Shown: positions 46,891 through 59,800 of the stretch, piece by piece
Layout of the letters: each line of letters opens with the position of its first letter
Position numbering within the stretch: the stretch's first letter is position 1
DNA from: Sistotremastrum niveocremeum HHB9708
Taxonomy: Eukaryota; Basidiomycota; Agaricomycetes; Sistotremastrales; Sistotremastraceae
Direction of reading: 5' to 3'
Length of the DNA stretch: 64,000 nucleotides
Assembly (NCBI GenBank): GCA_001630475.1
Contig: KV419429.1
Location: 143,679-207,678 of the forward strand
Program-made: the position numbers and the translations under genes
Notes under the pieces: model-generated
Seen by the model: only the letters and a program-made list of their open reading frames with translations
What the model was told of the DNA's origin: nothing
Database searches by the model: none

Positions 46891-49149
46891 ATGATCTCGA
46901 CGTCCAAAAAGCCAGTTTCGGATGACCTCAACAACATCCAAAGCTACAAATCCCTCCTACTCTCATCTCTACGTTCATCCACCTTCCTAAATCCAACATT
47001 AAACCTCCACAGTCCATCATCGACGCTCTACGTCTCTCCGTCATTGACATCTCTTGCAACATGCGTTGTCATCGGCGTGTCGTGCTCTACGTCGTCCGTA
47101 GGATCCTACGCGGGATTCACAGGCCTAGGGATGCTTCGAGCTAGTACATTCGGTCAATCCGACTCAGGAAACATAGACGCTGATCAAGTCGAACGTGCAA
47201 TCAAACTCGGTTGCGCAGGTCGAGAAGAATGCCTCGTCATCGTCGACGGTGGATGTACCGACGAAGACCTTTTGAGAATCGCAATTGGGATGGAACGAGT
47301 CAGAGATGAACTCGGCTTGAGAATTGACTGGATTCTTCCTCGTAGGACACTTGAGGGACCAGCTGCGGCGGCGGCAAATTTGCTTTGCAAAATTATTGGC
47401 GCTGTTCGTCATTTCAACTTGCCCTCAGGCTCTCTGATAGAGTGCAGTGATATTGATCATGATGCTTTTTGATCCCAGGCGGCAGAACGAGGTCTTCCTC
47501 TATCCATTCTAGCGCCGTTGGGGAAAGCGGTTTCCAACTCACTTGGCGTTATCACACACTTCGGTCCCCCCATCTCTGACGTTGCCAACCCGACGGAAGA
47601 CAATTCATCGTTGGCGACGACATCTTCGATATCCACTCTTGTTAGCTCCCTTCTATCTTCGCTTCTGACCTCCCAATCTCGCAATCCCATCCCATTTCTC
47701 CAAAACGTCGATGGTGCGGAGGAGAAAGAAACGGCCCTTGTGATCACTCACTTCGGTGGAATATCTTCTGTCGAGGTCGGGTCAATCGTCGATCATGTCG
47801 TCCGTCAATTAGGTACGTCTTCCTACCCTCTTCACTAGTGTTCAAGGCTGACTAAGAGACAGCGGAGCACGATATACATCCGTCTCGATTATATTCAATC
47901 CCCAGTTCGGCTTCGGAATCACGAGGGGGATTCTCAATTGCACTCTTAAATATCTCCCACGCTCATCACCTCTTCCGCGCTGCCCTCCTTCAAGCCTCTC
48001 AGTCCCAGTCGTCTTCGGCCCTTCCCACCGGACATGGTGAAGATGACGACGAATATGCATTTGAAGAGTGGCTTGAATCTCTCCACGTCCCCGATATCCT
48101 CACCCTCCTCGACGATCCGACCGGTACACAATGCTGGTCATCAAACGGCACGAGCCCCTACTCCACCTCCCACTCCAATCCTTCCGCAAACTCAGGAAGC
48201 GCGTCTAGCGCGATCAGGAACGTAGGATGGACATGGCCGAGAAATCCAAAGAGAGCGAAGGGAGAGAAGGAAAATGACGAAGAGTTTTCTGCGAAGGTCA
48301 TCTTCGGAGCTTCGATGGCTTCTTCAAGAAGAAATACTGGAGTTGGAGTTCATTCGTCGGAAATCGAAGCTGTACGTGGAGCGTGTATTCGAGTTATCGG
48401 GGATGAAGCATCTCGCGAACCTGAGCCGGATAGGACTGAATATCAATTCGGACCATGTGCAGAGGTCATACTCTCCTCGCTCCCTCGTCCTCCGAACAAG
48501 ATCGGATCTTCCCTTAAGACGAAATCGAACGGTAGTGGAGAGGCCGGCACAGAAAATGTTGACCTGAGCGGACGGAAAGCCATGATGAACAGCCTTGCGC
48601 GCATATTCGAGAAACGCGTCCCAGGACGAAACGGAGCTCGTGAGTTATTCTTCTCCCTTCAATATCATTAATTGATTACGTAATATTCGCAAAGTGTTGT
48701 CCATGTACTTGACGATGCTCTCGTCCTCACTCAAGAAGGATGAGTCCGCCAATGGGATCGCGTTTGATATATGGAGCGACGCAGCCAAAAACGCCTTCGA
48801 TGCATTATCCGAATTACGGACTGATGAATCATTGTCAGTGCTGGGTGTCAACAATGAGTCGGTTCATGCTCGTGAAGACGAACAAGGAGATAGCGATGAG
48901 GGAGTCATGTTGATACTGGATGGTTTTCTCCAGGCGTTTTCTCCATCAGAGTCTACGAAGGCCAAAGGTAAAAATCCAGGCGAAGAATGGGAGAAGTCAC
49001 TGAGAGGGGCGGTACTAGAAGCTCAGACTCGGGCTCAGGACAGGGAGCTCCTCCAGAAAGATCGTATTGATGCGCAGTCGGGCATACGAGGAATGTTGAG
49101 CATCATTGAAGGCTTAGCAGAGGGAATATTCGGAAATACGACCACGTGA
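46891..49149 (+). CDS. Degenerate dihydroxyacetone-kinase-like protein
   Basis: Four exons (46891-47403, 47479-47812, 47863-48639, 48695-49149) close at 692 residues. The fold order follows fungal Dak: a DhaK-like half with SYAGFTGLGML, LRIAIGMERVRDELG, ALVITHFGGISSVEVGSIVD and GGFSIALLNI, then a DhaL-like half from VIFGASMASS to the C-terminus. Catalytic features are missing. The glycine-rich GGGSGHEP loop is replaced by SCSTSSVG, the N-Y-T-G-D-x-L-N-F-G motif is absent, no counterpart of the substrate-binding His is seen, and the DhaL GDGD-type metal/ATP motif is not found. It is also longer than typical Dak (about 590). It looks like a pseudoenzyme, possibly regulatory. The family call rests on scattered motifs in the right order. 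Confidence 0.65.
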
Positions 49150-50954
49150 ATCTTGTGCTGAGATAAATCATATCATTGGTTGTTTGCGTTGCTGTGTTGT
49201 CTCCTTTTGTCGGAGTTTCCGACGATGTAATGAATATATGATTGAGATGAAGTCTTCTCCGCTCTGGGAGCTCGATCAGTATTATGTCAAATCCAAGACG
49301 CGTCGAGATCAGTCCTGAGCTTCTCGAGTGACTCAATCAGGCGAAGTCTGTTCAGGTGTAGGTGCTCATAGCTTCCAGAAACGAGTGCACCATTTCCGGT
49401 GTTCGAGTGGTGAGCAGATCTGTGTTTGAACTTCATCAGAAAATACACATACAGGGCAAGCGATCGGGTGGAAGCATCACAGTCTTGGGAAGGATAGACA
49501 ATTCCAGCGCACAAATTCCGACTCAATATTAGCATCATCGAGGTGAGTCACAGCAGGCTGCAAATTGGCATTTACGAAAGCGAAACACAGAGAAACAGGC
49601 ATCAAGCCCGATGAAAGACATCCAGCATCCTCAGATAAATGAGGCACTCTATATAGCCTCCTGATAAACGACTTTCCGATGCAACCCGCAAGACAGATGA
49701 TGAGAAGCCAAACAGCAGGAGTAGAGATGAATCGTCGTTTGACTGCGGACTTTCAAATTGACGCAAGCGCTCATTTCCGAGTAGGCGCCGACCGAGATAG
49801 GGAATGCCGGATCGGAGGTTGATGTTCGCACTCGATGCTAATGTTACAACTGCTTTACGAAGAAGCTATGGTGCTTCATAGTACGCCGGGCGTACGCCAC
49901 AAGGAAGCCCGAGATTAACTACTATAAGGTAGGGGCCCAGGCTCAGATCGGCCACCTGATTTTCTTTACGTTCAACACCGCCCATGCGGACCCCATTTCC
50001 TGATGTCTTGCGCACCCTCCCACGTACTATTGCACGAATGCCATCGAGATGAAAGGCACATAATATTCTCTGAGAATCACGTTGATAGAGCTCAGCACAG
50101 CTGGGCTGATGGAATCGGCACTCACGGTGATTCTACAATAGTAAGTTTCCCGAAAGAGTATTGAGAAGGGGATCGCGTGGCTGTGTCCTCCCTTGCTCGT
50201 GGTGCATCTCACGGTCTGATTTTCAGGAACCCGGACTGATTATCGCACCAAACTAGGAAATCGAGGTATAGAAGCGAATTTGGGCGTCAGATTCGGGATG
50301 ACGAATAATACGACTGTCGGCCCCGGACGGAGGGTGAAAATGATGAAGACATAAGTCGCACAAGCGTAATGATAGAGGAAATTAGAAATAGAATCAAAAG
50401 GGATCGAGAGAAAAAGGCGACAAGGCTGAACCTGTAATAAATTGATTGGTCGATCATTTTCCCGACAGATGAGTGTCTGTCTCCCCAATCATCACATCAG
50501 ATCAAGCACATCGTCCTGTTTCACAACTAGCGAGGAATAAAAAAATCTATACGGTGCAGGAATCATAGCTCATCAGGTATCTGGATATGCCCACGACAAT
50601 GATGAGAGGGATAAACCGAAGCGATTCCTGCAGTGAATTTGAAATATAACGTAACCTATACCTGTGAACGAAGCAACCACAAAGATGAGTGTATTTTCCT
50701 GTGTTTTAAGTCTGACGCGAATGACACGATGCCTCATTAAGCCGTTAATACTGAGCTCGCTCAATGGAGACTTTCAAATGTACGAAGGACCTCTCGATGA
50801 GAAGTCCGAAAGCGCCGCGACAGAAGCGAGAAGCAGCTCGAACCAATTCTTCCTCTTTTTACGCGAGGTATATTAATCAAGGAGCTCCAAGCCTCATCAT
50901 CAACATGTTTTCGGCATTTCCACCGTTGGTTGTCGTAATGTTAGATTGTACATG
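49150..50954. other. Intergenic 1.8 kb with a third dispersed-repeat end
   Basis: The 20-mer GCGGACCCCATTTCCTGATG at 49986-50005 is identical to the reverse complement of 8678-8697. No gene is supported; the short frames on both strands lack motifs. Confidence 0.4.
49986..50005 (+). repeat. Dispersed repeat end, copy C
   Basis: GCGGACCCCATTTCCTGATG, exact 20-bp match to copy A (reverse strand, 8697-8678) and an 18-bp match to copy B (10707-10724). Confidence 0.6.
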
Positions 50955-51416
50955 TTAATGGTCGATCAACTTGAAGTTGTGGTTGATCGCCACTGGCATC
51001 CGATTCCCAGAACAAACAGGGCAGACCTTCATAGCATCGACGTGGAATTTGTGCCGCTCAACTGGATGGATAACATTCCACATCAATATTCGTGCATGGA
51101 GTGGACTTGAGCGCGATGCGCCCGGGTTGGATTTGTAGGTGATCGTGACATCACCGGATCGCCGACAAGTGCCGAAGTAGCCGGCCGGCAACACCCGAAC
51201 ACTCTCGAAACTGGCTGTCATGCAGTACCAGCGCGACCATTGGATGGTCCATCTTTCTGTATCGTTCAAACAAGTTTGGAGTAGGTATTCGGGCCCGACA
51301 CGACGCTGAAATCGTTTCCATGGGAATGCAGCACCGTTGGTCACAAAAATGCCTTCCCTTTCGTTTGATGCTGAAGTGCGAAGCAATCGCTGCTCGAAGC
51401 CACCGGTCTGCGCCAA
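50955..51416 (-). CDS. Uncharacterised open frame, 153 codons
   Basis: A single uninterrupted frame with balanced composition and a Trp/Tyr-rich centre (WTIQWSRWYCMTASFESV), plus a C-terminal CPVCSGNRM group. No family is recognised, there is no signal peptide and I see no obvious introns. It may be a small gene, a terminal exon or a relic. Listed with low confidence. Confidence 0.3.
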   Translation of the reverse strand: MAQTGGFEQRLLRTSASNEREGIFVTNGAAFPWKRFQRRVGPEYLLQTCLNDTERWTIQWSRWYCMTASFESVRVLPAGYFGTCRRSGDVTITYKSNPGASRSSPLHARILMWNVIHPVERHKFHVDAMKVCPVCSGNRMPVAINHNFKLIDH

Positions 51417-51985
51417 AACATTCTTTTCAGATCAGATCGCAGCTGGTTCGTGCGCCCATAGTCTGAGAGCCTCCGAGTCTGAGAGAACCATTAGGTAGGA
51501 CCCCCTTTAGCTGAGGTCGTTCTTGGGAAGGCTATCAGATGCTTCTCCGGGTATCACTGCTTGTTCGCGTGTCTGAACGCTCCGCGTTTCTCGGAGCCAC
51601 CGATTCATGCCATGCATGCCATGGAGCGTTTATTCTTTACGCCGAGTCTAGGCAAGGACGCACGAAAGCCAGTGTTTATCGCCGTGTTCGTCGCACATTT
51701 TGTTCTGATACGTAGGCTAAAAGCACTCATAGCAGATATTTTCTGTCTCATGATAAGTCTTGGGCGTGATCATCTGGAGTGATGTAAGAGTCTATATCTC
51801 AGTCAGTGACAAAGATGTGACTCACCGTACAGGGTATTTTGGTATGACGGCAATTCGGCGCCCAGTGTTTCTCTAGTCTAGTCCTGATTGACTCTTTCAT
51901 CTCGTTTCTCTAATCCCTCTTCAACATCCGAATGCTATGAAACACCATATATCTTACAATCACATCTCTCAATCAGCGGCTAATC
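51417..51985. other. Intergenic upstream of the Ser/Pro/Gly-rich gene
   Basis: No supported gene. A plus-strand frame at 51561-51782 lacks motifs. Confidence 0.35.
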
Positions 51986-52810
51986 GTGCTCGTGCCAGAG
52001 TTTGGCGCGGTGCCATTATCACCACTTCAATCGATAAATACGCAATCCAGTGCCCCGCAACTTGCAAGCGCAACCTCCCAGACGAGCTTTAAGAGTCCCA
52101 ATTTTTTCGCCATGTTCTTCACCAATTCACCTACACACTTTTCAATGTATCCAAACCCTAATCAGTGGCAGTCTTCGTATCCTTCTGGTTCGAATCCTGA
52201 AGGCGAGGAGAGCGGGGACCAAAGGAGACGTCGTCCGAGAGGTTCTGCGAATACGTATGCTCAGAATATCTCGGCCTCTGGCTTCCCTCCTGGTGGGATG
52301 CCCCAGGTATATCCTGCCTACGGGTCTCAGCCCGGCAGCTCCAGTATTGGAGGCGATATCTCTGGGATGTCTGGATATCCGACGATGAACATGAACCAAG
52401 CTCCAATGTCTTCGGATGAAGCCTGGGTAACAGGAGTAAGAATTTTCCTTCCGATGATCTACTTGTTGCTGATCCGTAGCCTAACAGCAAACCGATCAAG
52501 AAGAGAACATTTCTCAGGAGCAAGCCAATCTGCGGCGCCATCGACTCGAGATAGAACGGAAGAGTCGAACCAAACGTACAGCTGCAGGGAACGACTTGGT
52601 CGTTCTCGTGCAAACGCTGCAGCAAGAGAAACCTCATATATTCGGTCTTGTCTCCAGGACTGATGTCAGGATTTCCGGTCTCGCCGATGCTGCAGATGTC
52701 GCAGTGTCGATCATACGGTGAGCACAATTTCAGTCTTCAACTCGCATACAGAATCTGACTCCTCTAATAGCGATTGGGTGAGGATCAAAAGCGCGAATCC
52801 CGGAGCATGA
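51986..52810 (+). CDS. Ser/Pro/Gly-rich protein with basic helical C-terminal segment
   Basis: Three exons (51986-52435, 52488-52717, 52771-52810) close at 239 residues. The first 150 residues are low-complexity (Ser, Pro, Gly, Gln, Asn, Met) with a GDQRRRRPRGSANTYAQN basic patch. The C-terminal 85 contain QEQANLRRHRLEIERKSRTK followed by NDLVVLVQTLQQEK and ISGLADAADVAVSIIRDW. A charged, basic helix followed by a leucine/valine-rich helix recalls bHLH or bZIP organisation, but I cannot match either consensus, so this is only a hint of a nuclear protein. The real start could be an internal Met (for example before FFTNSPTHFSM). Confidence 0.55.
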
Positions 52811-53815
52811 CGGCATTCGCGGTTTGCCTCGATCCCCATCATGGATTTTCCTAGATTACATCAGTATCGACCCATCCATTAGACTTTGACATTTATATTG
52901 ATATTATTTATTCGATTCTGTAGATATGGTGTGTTATCATAATGTATTCGCCATCAGTTCGTCGTCCTTCGCATGAGTTGGCTTTTCTCTTTGCTCGTAT
53001 CTGAGTATGCCGGATGCCGGATGCGAAGGTTCAGGTTCCTTCCTTCCTTCGATATTTCACCCAAAAAAGCAATTTGAATGCTCGTCCATCGTTAGGATTA
53101 GTTCCCTGATCCCCTTCCGCCTACGATGAGAAGCTGTGCAGTTGTGTTGACTGGGCTCTAGAGAAGCGCCGATCCACGCTACCTTTGATACAGAATCAAA
53201 ATGAATGTGCGAGTGCGGTATATATCTTTTTCCCGTTGTAATCGGCACTATTCTATTGTGCCTGGGAGTAGATGTTCCTAGCTGGGGAATGGAAGGCCCC
53301 GATAAAGGACCGGAATCAATATTTGGTCGGTACTATTAGTAGTGATCTTGGTCGTGATCTTTGACAGGTCATCAAACTGTGCGCCAATTAGAGTCTACGT
53401 TCTTTTTGGCTTGGTTAATCAAGACTGATCTTACTCTAGTAACCCAAGTTCCCGTTTTGTGAAAGATACAAAATGGAACTTCAATTCGGAACCCTGGGCG
53501 CTTCGTGTCGGATTCCGGGTTGTCGAAGTGCGAACGGAGATGGTTGTTTGCCGAGAGACCACGCTGCTGGCATCGCCTCGCCAGCTCAAGTGCACGTTAG
53601 ACTGCACTTATTCCATGGTCTTTACTCAATCCTGCTCAGGTACTAAGGTGAGAACCTGCCATTCTTAGTGAGAAGTTCTTTTGAACTTCTGATGCGAACG
53701 GAACATGCGAAGTTCCTAGGTTCTGTCCAAGGTTCGAGACCACGCCGCGGCTTCCGTTTCTCATCCTTTCATCGACATATAAGTCCCCATCAAACACCGT
53801 ACGTCGAACCCAACA
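52811..53815. other. Intergenic, promoter of the FAD oxidase
   Basis: No gene is supported. An ATATAAG element lies near 53776-53782, about 35 bp before the oxidase ATG. Confidence 0.4.
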
Positions 53816-56800
53816 ATGTCTCGTGTCCTCACTTCATTATTTTCCGGGCTAGCAGCTTCCAGCAGCCTCCAAATCTCACTTGCGGAATGGAATGATCTTA
53901 ATTCGACGGTCCATGGGCGCCTTCAACAGCACTCCCCTTTTGCTAGACCTTGCTTCAAGCTAGCAAACACGACCGAGGGCTTATACGACCCAGCGAAGTG
54001 CTCCGCGATCCAAGGAAATTATCTTAATACATGTGAGGTCTTATCCTTGTATCTTGCCAGAAATCTCACTGTTGACCAACTTAGTCTTCCGATCAGGATA
54101 CTCTGGGTCATATGAGCAAGGCCAATGGGAGGCTTGCTCAGCCACGCTTGACAGATGTCTTCTCGTACGCATCCGCCTTCATACGAAGATCCGAGGTTGA
54201 GAATTCTCTTCACTCTTCAGGATTCTAATGCGCCTTTTAACCCGGAAGCCTACAGTCCACCAAACGTCTGTGGTCAGGGCAGTGTCCCGGATTATTTTGT
54301 TCGTGATGAGAGTACGTTGCGAATCGATTTGAGCGCTTATCCTTCTCATCAGGTCGATGTCCATGAGCCTGCAGATGTTGTTGCCGCATTCAAGTTCTCG
54401 CGAAAGACTGGTGTTCCTGTCGTCATAAAAAACACTGGCGTGAGTTTATCTCGCGTTGGAAATTTCTTTTCTTGATGGCGATGCAGGCTGCAGCACGATT
54501 ATCAAGGTCGAAGTTCGAGACCGGGGTCATTAGCGATATGGACCAATAACCTCAAAGAAGTGGGTGTACGGTCATTAAGCAGTACATCCTCGTACTAATC
54601 ATCCCATTATAGATCCGCTACGAACAAGAATGGAAACCCCATGGCTGCTCAAAGCCGATAACTCCGACAGCAGCAGTTTCAGTAGGCGCCGGCGTTGAAT
54701 TCCTCGAACTGTACAGGTTTGGGGAGGCCAATAACATAACCATCCCCGGCGGGGCTTGTGCAACTGTGGGTGCGACTGGAGGATATGTTCAGGTGTGTAT
54801 TGAACATTTCGTGATAGAATGCGTCCGGAAAACCTACGTCATCTTGTGCAGGGCGGCGGTCATACTGCTTTGTCGAACGTCTACGGACTGGGAGCCGATC
54901 GCGCATTGCAGTTCACTGTCGTGGTTCCAAGCGGCGAAGTGCTTGTCGCAAATGAATGCCAAAATACCGATCTATACTTTGCGCTGAGAGGCGGTGGTGG
55001 AGGGACGTTCGGCGTGGTTCTCGAACTCGTGACAAAAGCCTTCCCTCGAACGCCTGTGATAGCGTAAGGAAGCACCTCAAAACGTTTCAACCTACTGAAA
55101 AGGTTCTCTTATAGAGTTACCATGAGCGGTATCCCCACAGACCCGGACACGACACGAGAATTCTACAAAGTCATCGTGGACAACAGTCTGCAGTGGGCTC
55201 AAGAAGGCTGGGGAGGCTATATCGCGCCGTCATATTTCCAATACGTGAACCCCAATGCCTCCTTGTATGACGACGCGACCGATTCAATGGAACCACTTCG
55301 CGAATTCGCCCGTGCCCATGACGTAATCGTTTCTGAAGACGAATTCCCCAGTTATTTTGCTTGGTGGGCTAAGGTTCCCGAGCCTGTAGATCAAGTGAGT
55401 TCCCAATCCCGGATTTTAAACTAAGTGTGCTCACGTACCCCGTCGGTCCGTAGATCTCCGGCCTCTCCTTAAGTCTGGCTTCGCGATTGGTGCCAGCGAA
55501 GAATTTCGAAACGGCCGAATCAAGAGAGAAACTTCTGAACGTCACCCTTGATGTATCAAAGAACCATCCCATCGTATACATCTTCAGCACCACCCCATAT
55601 TCGTACCAGGCGGATAACCTCACCAGCGTCACACCAGCTTTCAGAACGTCTCTCTGGCACGTAAGTGTCGTTTCGTGATCGGGATGTCTATAAAGGCTCA
55701 CTCCGGATAGTTCATCATTGGACATGTCTGGAATTTCGACACACCTCTTGGTATTCAAGAGGAAATGCTCGAGAATTTGACGGACGAAATGGATAAAATG
55801 CGTGATATCACCCCCGGATCCGGAGCTTATATCGTAAGCGTGCCGCTTACATCCCAAAGATCTTATCCAATAGCTGATTCATCTAGAACGAGTCCGACTT
55901 GCATGAACCTGACTTCGAGTTTTCGTACTGGGGTGAACATTACGATGGTCTAGTCGAAATCAAGAACAAGTATGACCCTGATCATTTGCTTGACTGCTGG
56001 CACTGCGTTGGGTTCCGCGGAGCGAAGCATCCTGATTACAGATGCTATGTGTAGGGGAAGCCGTCGGTCAGATATCTTGGACAGCAGGGTCTATGTGTGC
56101 ATTCTTCGACAATTCCAGTGACAGACTTGACACTAATAGGCCTCAGATTTATCCAGAGCGATAAGATATTCTAGGATACGTACCCCACGCCTTGACTGAG
56201 CCTCTCTTGCGGAGAAAGAATCATAAAAATCGTGAAATTCTGGGTCTCTGATACTCGCCCACCAAGAGAAACTTTCTTCACCTGCTCGAATCTGATGACT
56301 TTCGAACGCATTATCAATGTAAATGAACCCGCATTCGAACCAGCCCTTGGGCGCGTGCGAATTCACATTCTTGCAACGATGCCAAGACTTCCACTGGACT
56401 CGGCATGGAGCACAGCTCCCATCAAGGGTTAGTCGGCTTCAACGTCAGGTCTTAATTTGCTTGTGGGGCTTGTTCTCCATTTGAACAAACATCAGGGCAC
56501 TCAAATACTCAAGACCTGCGTTTGCTTTGCAAGCAGATCCTGGTAGTTTTCAGGTAGTTTAACCGAAAGGTGGAAAATTCCTGCGAAGATACTGGGTCTA
56601 CCTGCACTATAAAGCGGAATTTCCCTAACAAATATCAATGAGCTTTGAGCAGCCCAAAGTTTTCTTCACTTTGTGAATGTCGAATTCTCGCTTCATGACC
56701 AGCATTACCGAGCTCGCATATCTGAGTGTCTCCGCTTCTGGCAACCTCAGGGGACTCTTGTTCCTGGCGTAGTACCCCTGGTTCCTGAACACCCCGGACT

Positions 56801-59800
56801 CGGTTACTAAACTGCGCCTCATGCCGAGAATAAATTCCTGATTTCGGCACCTCTTCCTTTGTGCAATGACTGAACTTCCAAAAGTCGATGCCGAAGCCGT
56901 ACTGAACTGTTGCTTGGCTATCGTCATGAAGCGGTTCTCCGCTCAACTCAATCAAAGCTCTTGATAGATATGTGTCATGATCAGTCTTCAGATTGTTCGA
57001 TTTGAAGATTTTCGGAACACAGATGGTCACCCATAGAATCTTCATAACGTAGAGAGAAGTGGTTTGGACTGTATCAACTCATTCTTCCAGGAATTCCTGA
57101 TCACTTCTCATCCTAGAAATATATTTTTGAAATTATCCGGCTAAAAAAGGAACAAGGCCGAAAAAGGCGCCAGTGCTTGACGGCTCGGCATCCTGCCGTT
57201 TTCCCACATTCCGATGCCGTTTCCGCCATAACAACACCCAGCACGGCAAGTTCTTCGTCAATTCATTGGTCTCTGGTAAAGTGCCTCACTCTGCCAAGCT
57301 ACTCAGCGGCATCTTAGCTCTGTCACAGAACATATCTGCCAGTGCGCTCATGCTTGTCATCCTAGCCAAGGACACAACGTATCAATGGAACACAATTTGA
57401 TTGTCAATGATTGAACAGCAAGCCGCGTGAGGTTTGTCGGCCCATGCAGGGTTGTTCGACGATTCTGATCGTTCAAGAAATAACTGGGCTCGGAGGCTCA
57501 CTCGACGACTACCGAATCGACGGCCTCGATCTTGAATACTGCAAGTCTTCTGCGTGACACCCGTCCCAAGATACCCATCCGGTGAGTCCGAACCTGCTGA
57601 ATTTTGCTTTGACGGACTACCACACAATACTAACCGCGAACCACTATATCCATTATCGTAGGTTTCGGATCGGTGGAATAAACGACGCGTAAAGCTCAGA
57701 CTGGACGCAAAATGGGCTAAATTAATGAGCTGAGAGTGTGAAAGTGGTTGGCGAGACATAGCTGCTTCGACACTGTGCGTGTACAGGTTCTCACTCTCGA
57801 CGGTTTGCGCTGACGATTCCAACCCCTTAATGCCACACAGAATTCCCACAGTGACTAAAACCTTGCCCGAAATGACATCGTAGAGAGCTATTGCAGGGGA
57901 TGCGACGCTATGTTGTATGTTCACCAATCAATTTTTTCCATGGTCGTCGTTGTATAAAAGCCTCGCATTGTTCTCAGTTTTTTCCTCATCGACCAGTCCT
58001 CCCTGACAAGTCTTCCTCGACAACCTACCTCCTCCTCTCGAAATGTTCGGAACTCTTAAAGCCTTGGCCTTCGTTGCCACTACCCTTTCTGTCAGCGCTG
58101 TACTCGGTGCAGCGACTACGGCAGATGGTGGTGTCATCATCACTTTGCCCCCTAGATCGACTGATGTAGGTATCAAACAAGTTCCTGGTGAGTGTTATCT
58201 TGACACCGAGGGGCACATCAACCTGAATCGATCTGTAGATGCTGCTCATCCGTACATCGCCCCGGGACCTAACGATCAGCGTGGGCCCTGCCGTAAGTCC
58301 AAGCCAAATGAAGCGGTTATATCATTCAATAATATCATTCCCAGCGGCCTTGAACACCTTGGCCAACCACGGTTACCTTCCCCGCAGGCAAGTTTATTTC
58401 ATTGCTGAGGAAAACGCGTACTGATCCTATCACAGCGGCATCGCCTCTTTCGAGCAGATCCTCGAAGCGACCCGTGAAGGCTTCAACATGGATCGCGACC
58501 TCGCAGGCTTCCTTGCCGGGTTTTCAATGGTGAATATCTTTGTGACTTTGAGTGCCGGTACTCGCTGATTTTCCTCCGTAGATGGCTCGCGGCAACGCGT
58601 TCTTAAATAGGCTTTCTATCGGCTCCGTGTCTCCTCAGATTCCGGTTCTCCCTGGTGCAATCGACGGCCACGCCCCTCCTGGCGGCATCGCTAAGCACGG
58701 CAGATTCGAAGGTGAGAACATAGGCCGTGTACTACGACTGCGAAACATCTCATATAATTCTGCTTATAGGTGACGTCTCCATGACTCGCCAGGACTTCAA
58801 CAACGGCGACGATGTACACTTCCAAATTGATCTGTTCGATGAAGTACGTTTAAGAAGCCTATTCTATCTGAACTAGTTATTGATTTATTTCTAGTTCCTT
58901 ACTGCGATCGCGAAATACGGCGATGATGATCCCGTCACCGGCCCCAAATCTATCGTCAACATGAAAACCATGCAAGAATTCAAGTATCAGCGTTTCCAAG
59001 AAGCTCAGGCCCAAGATCGTACTGTACGTCATTTGAGACCCTACCGAATTTAGTGCTCCTGCATCTGAACTAACACTTCTAGGTCTCGTTCCACGCTAGC
59101 CGCATTGCCTCTAGCTACAACGAAGCAGCCTTCATCCTTACCTTCTTCGCCAACGGTAAGCTTTGAATTTTCTGTTGCACTTCTATTACCAACTCCAATA
59201 TCAGGCACTACCGGTACTTTGAGCAAACAGGCTTTGACTTCGATCTTCCAAAACCAGACCTTCGCCCCCAACTGGTTCCGTCGCTCCTCTCCAGGAACTT
59301 TTGGTTTGATCGTCGACACAGCCGCCGAAGTTTTGAGCCCTCACCCCATCCAACCCGGTGCCAATGTCCGAGGATTCTACAAGCTCGACCCTCCCAGCAA
59401 CGCCGTACGTACTTCTCTCGCCATATAAAGGCGTTTTCTCACACGCTCTTCAATAGTGCGACGCCGGATACGCCGACTTCGTCCTTAACAATCTACCTCA
59501 CACCTTGAACGAAGTCACCGGTACCTTCAAGACTAACGTCAACACTTTGTTGAACATCGTCGCGACGCCTTTCGGCTGTCCTAAACTCTTGCCAGCGGGA
59601 CCTGTTGGTCAGTAATCCGGGGACGACTAGATTTCATAGAGGGATTAATAACTCACGATTAATATGACGAGACTCAACCTACTCAAGGCTGGTTCATTGT
59701 GCTCGGATGTACCTAATATTTGATATGTATTCTTGATACGGCCTTTGTGTCAAGCACTAGTAGTAGTGTATTACATCCCTTATAATTTAGTTAGAGCGAA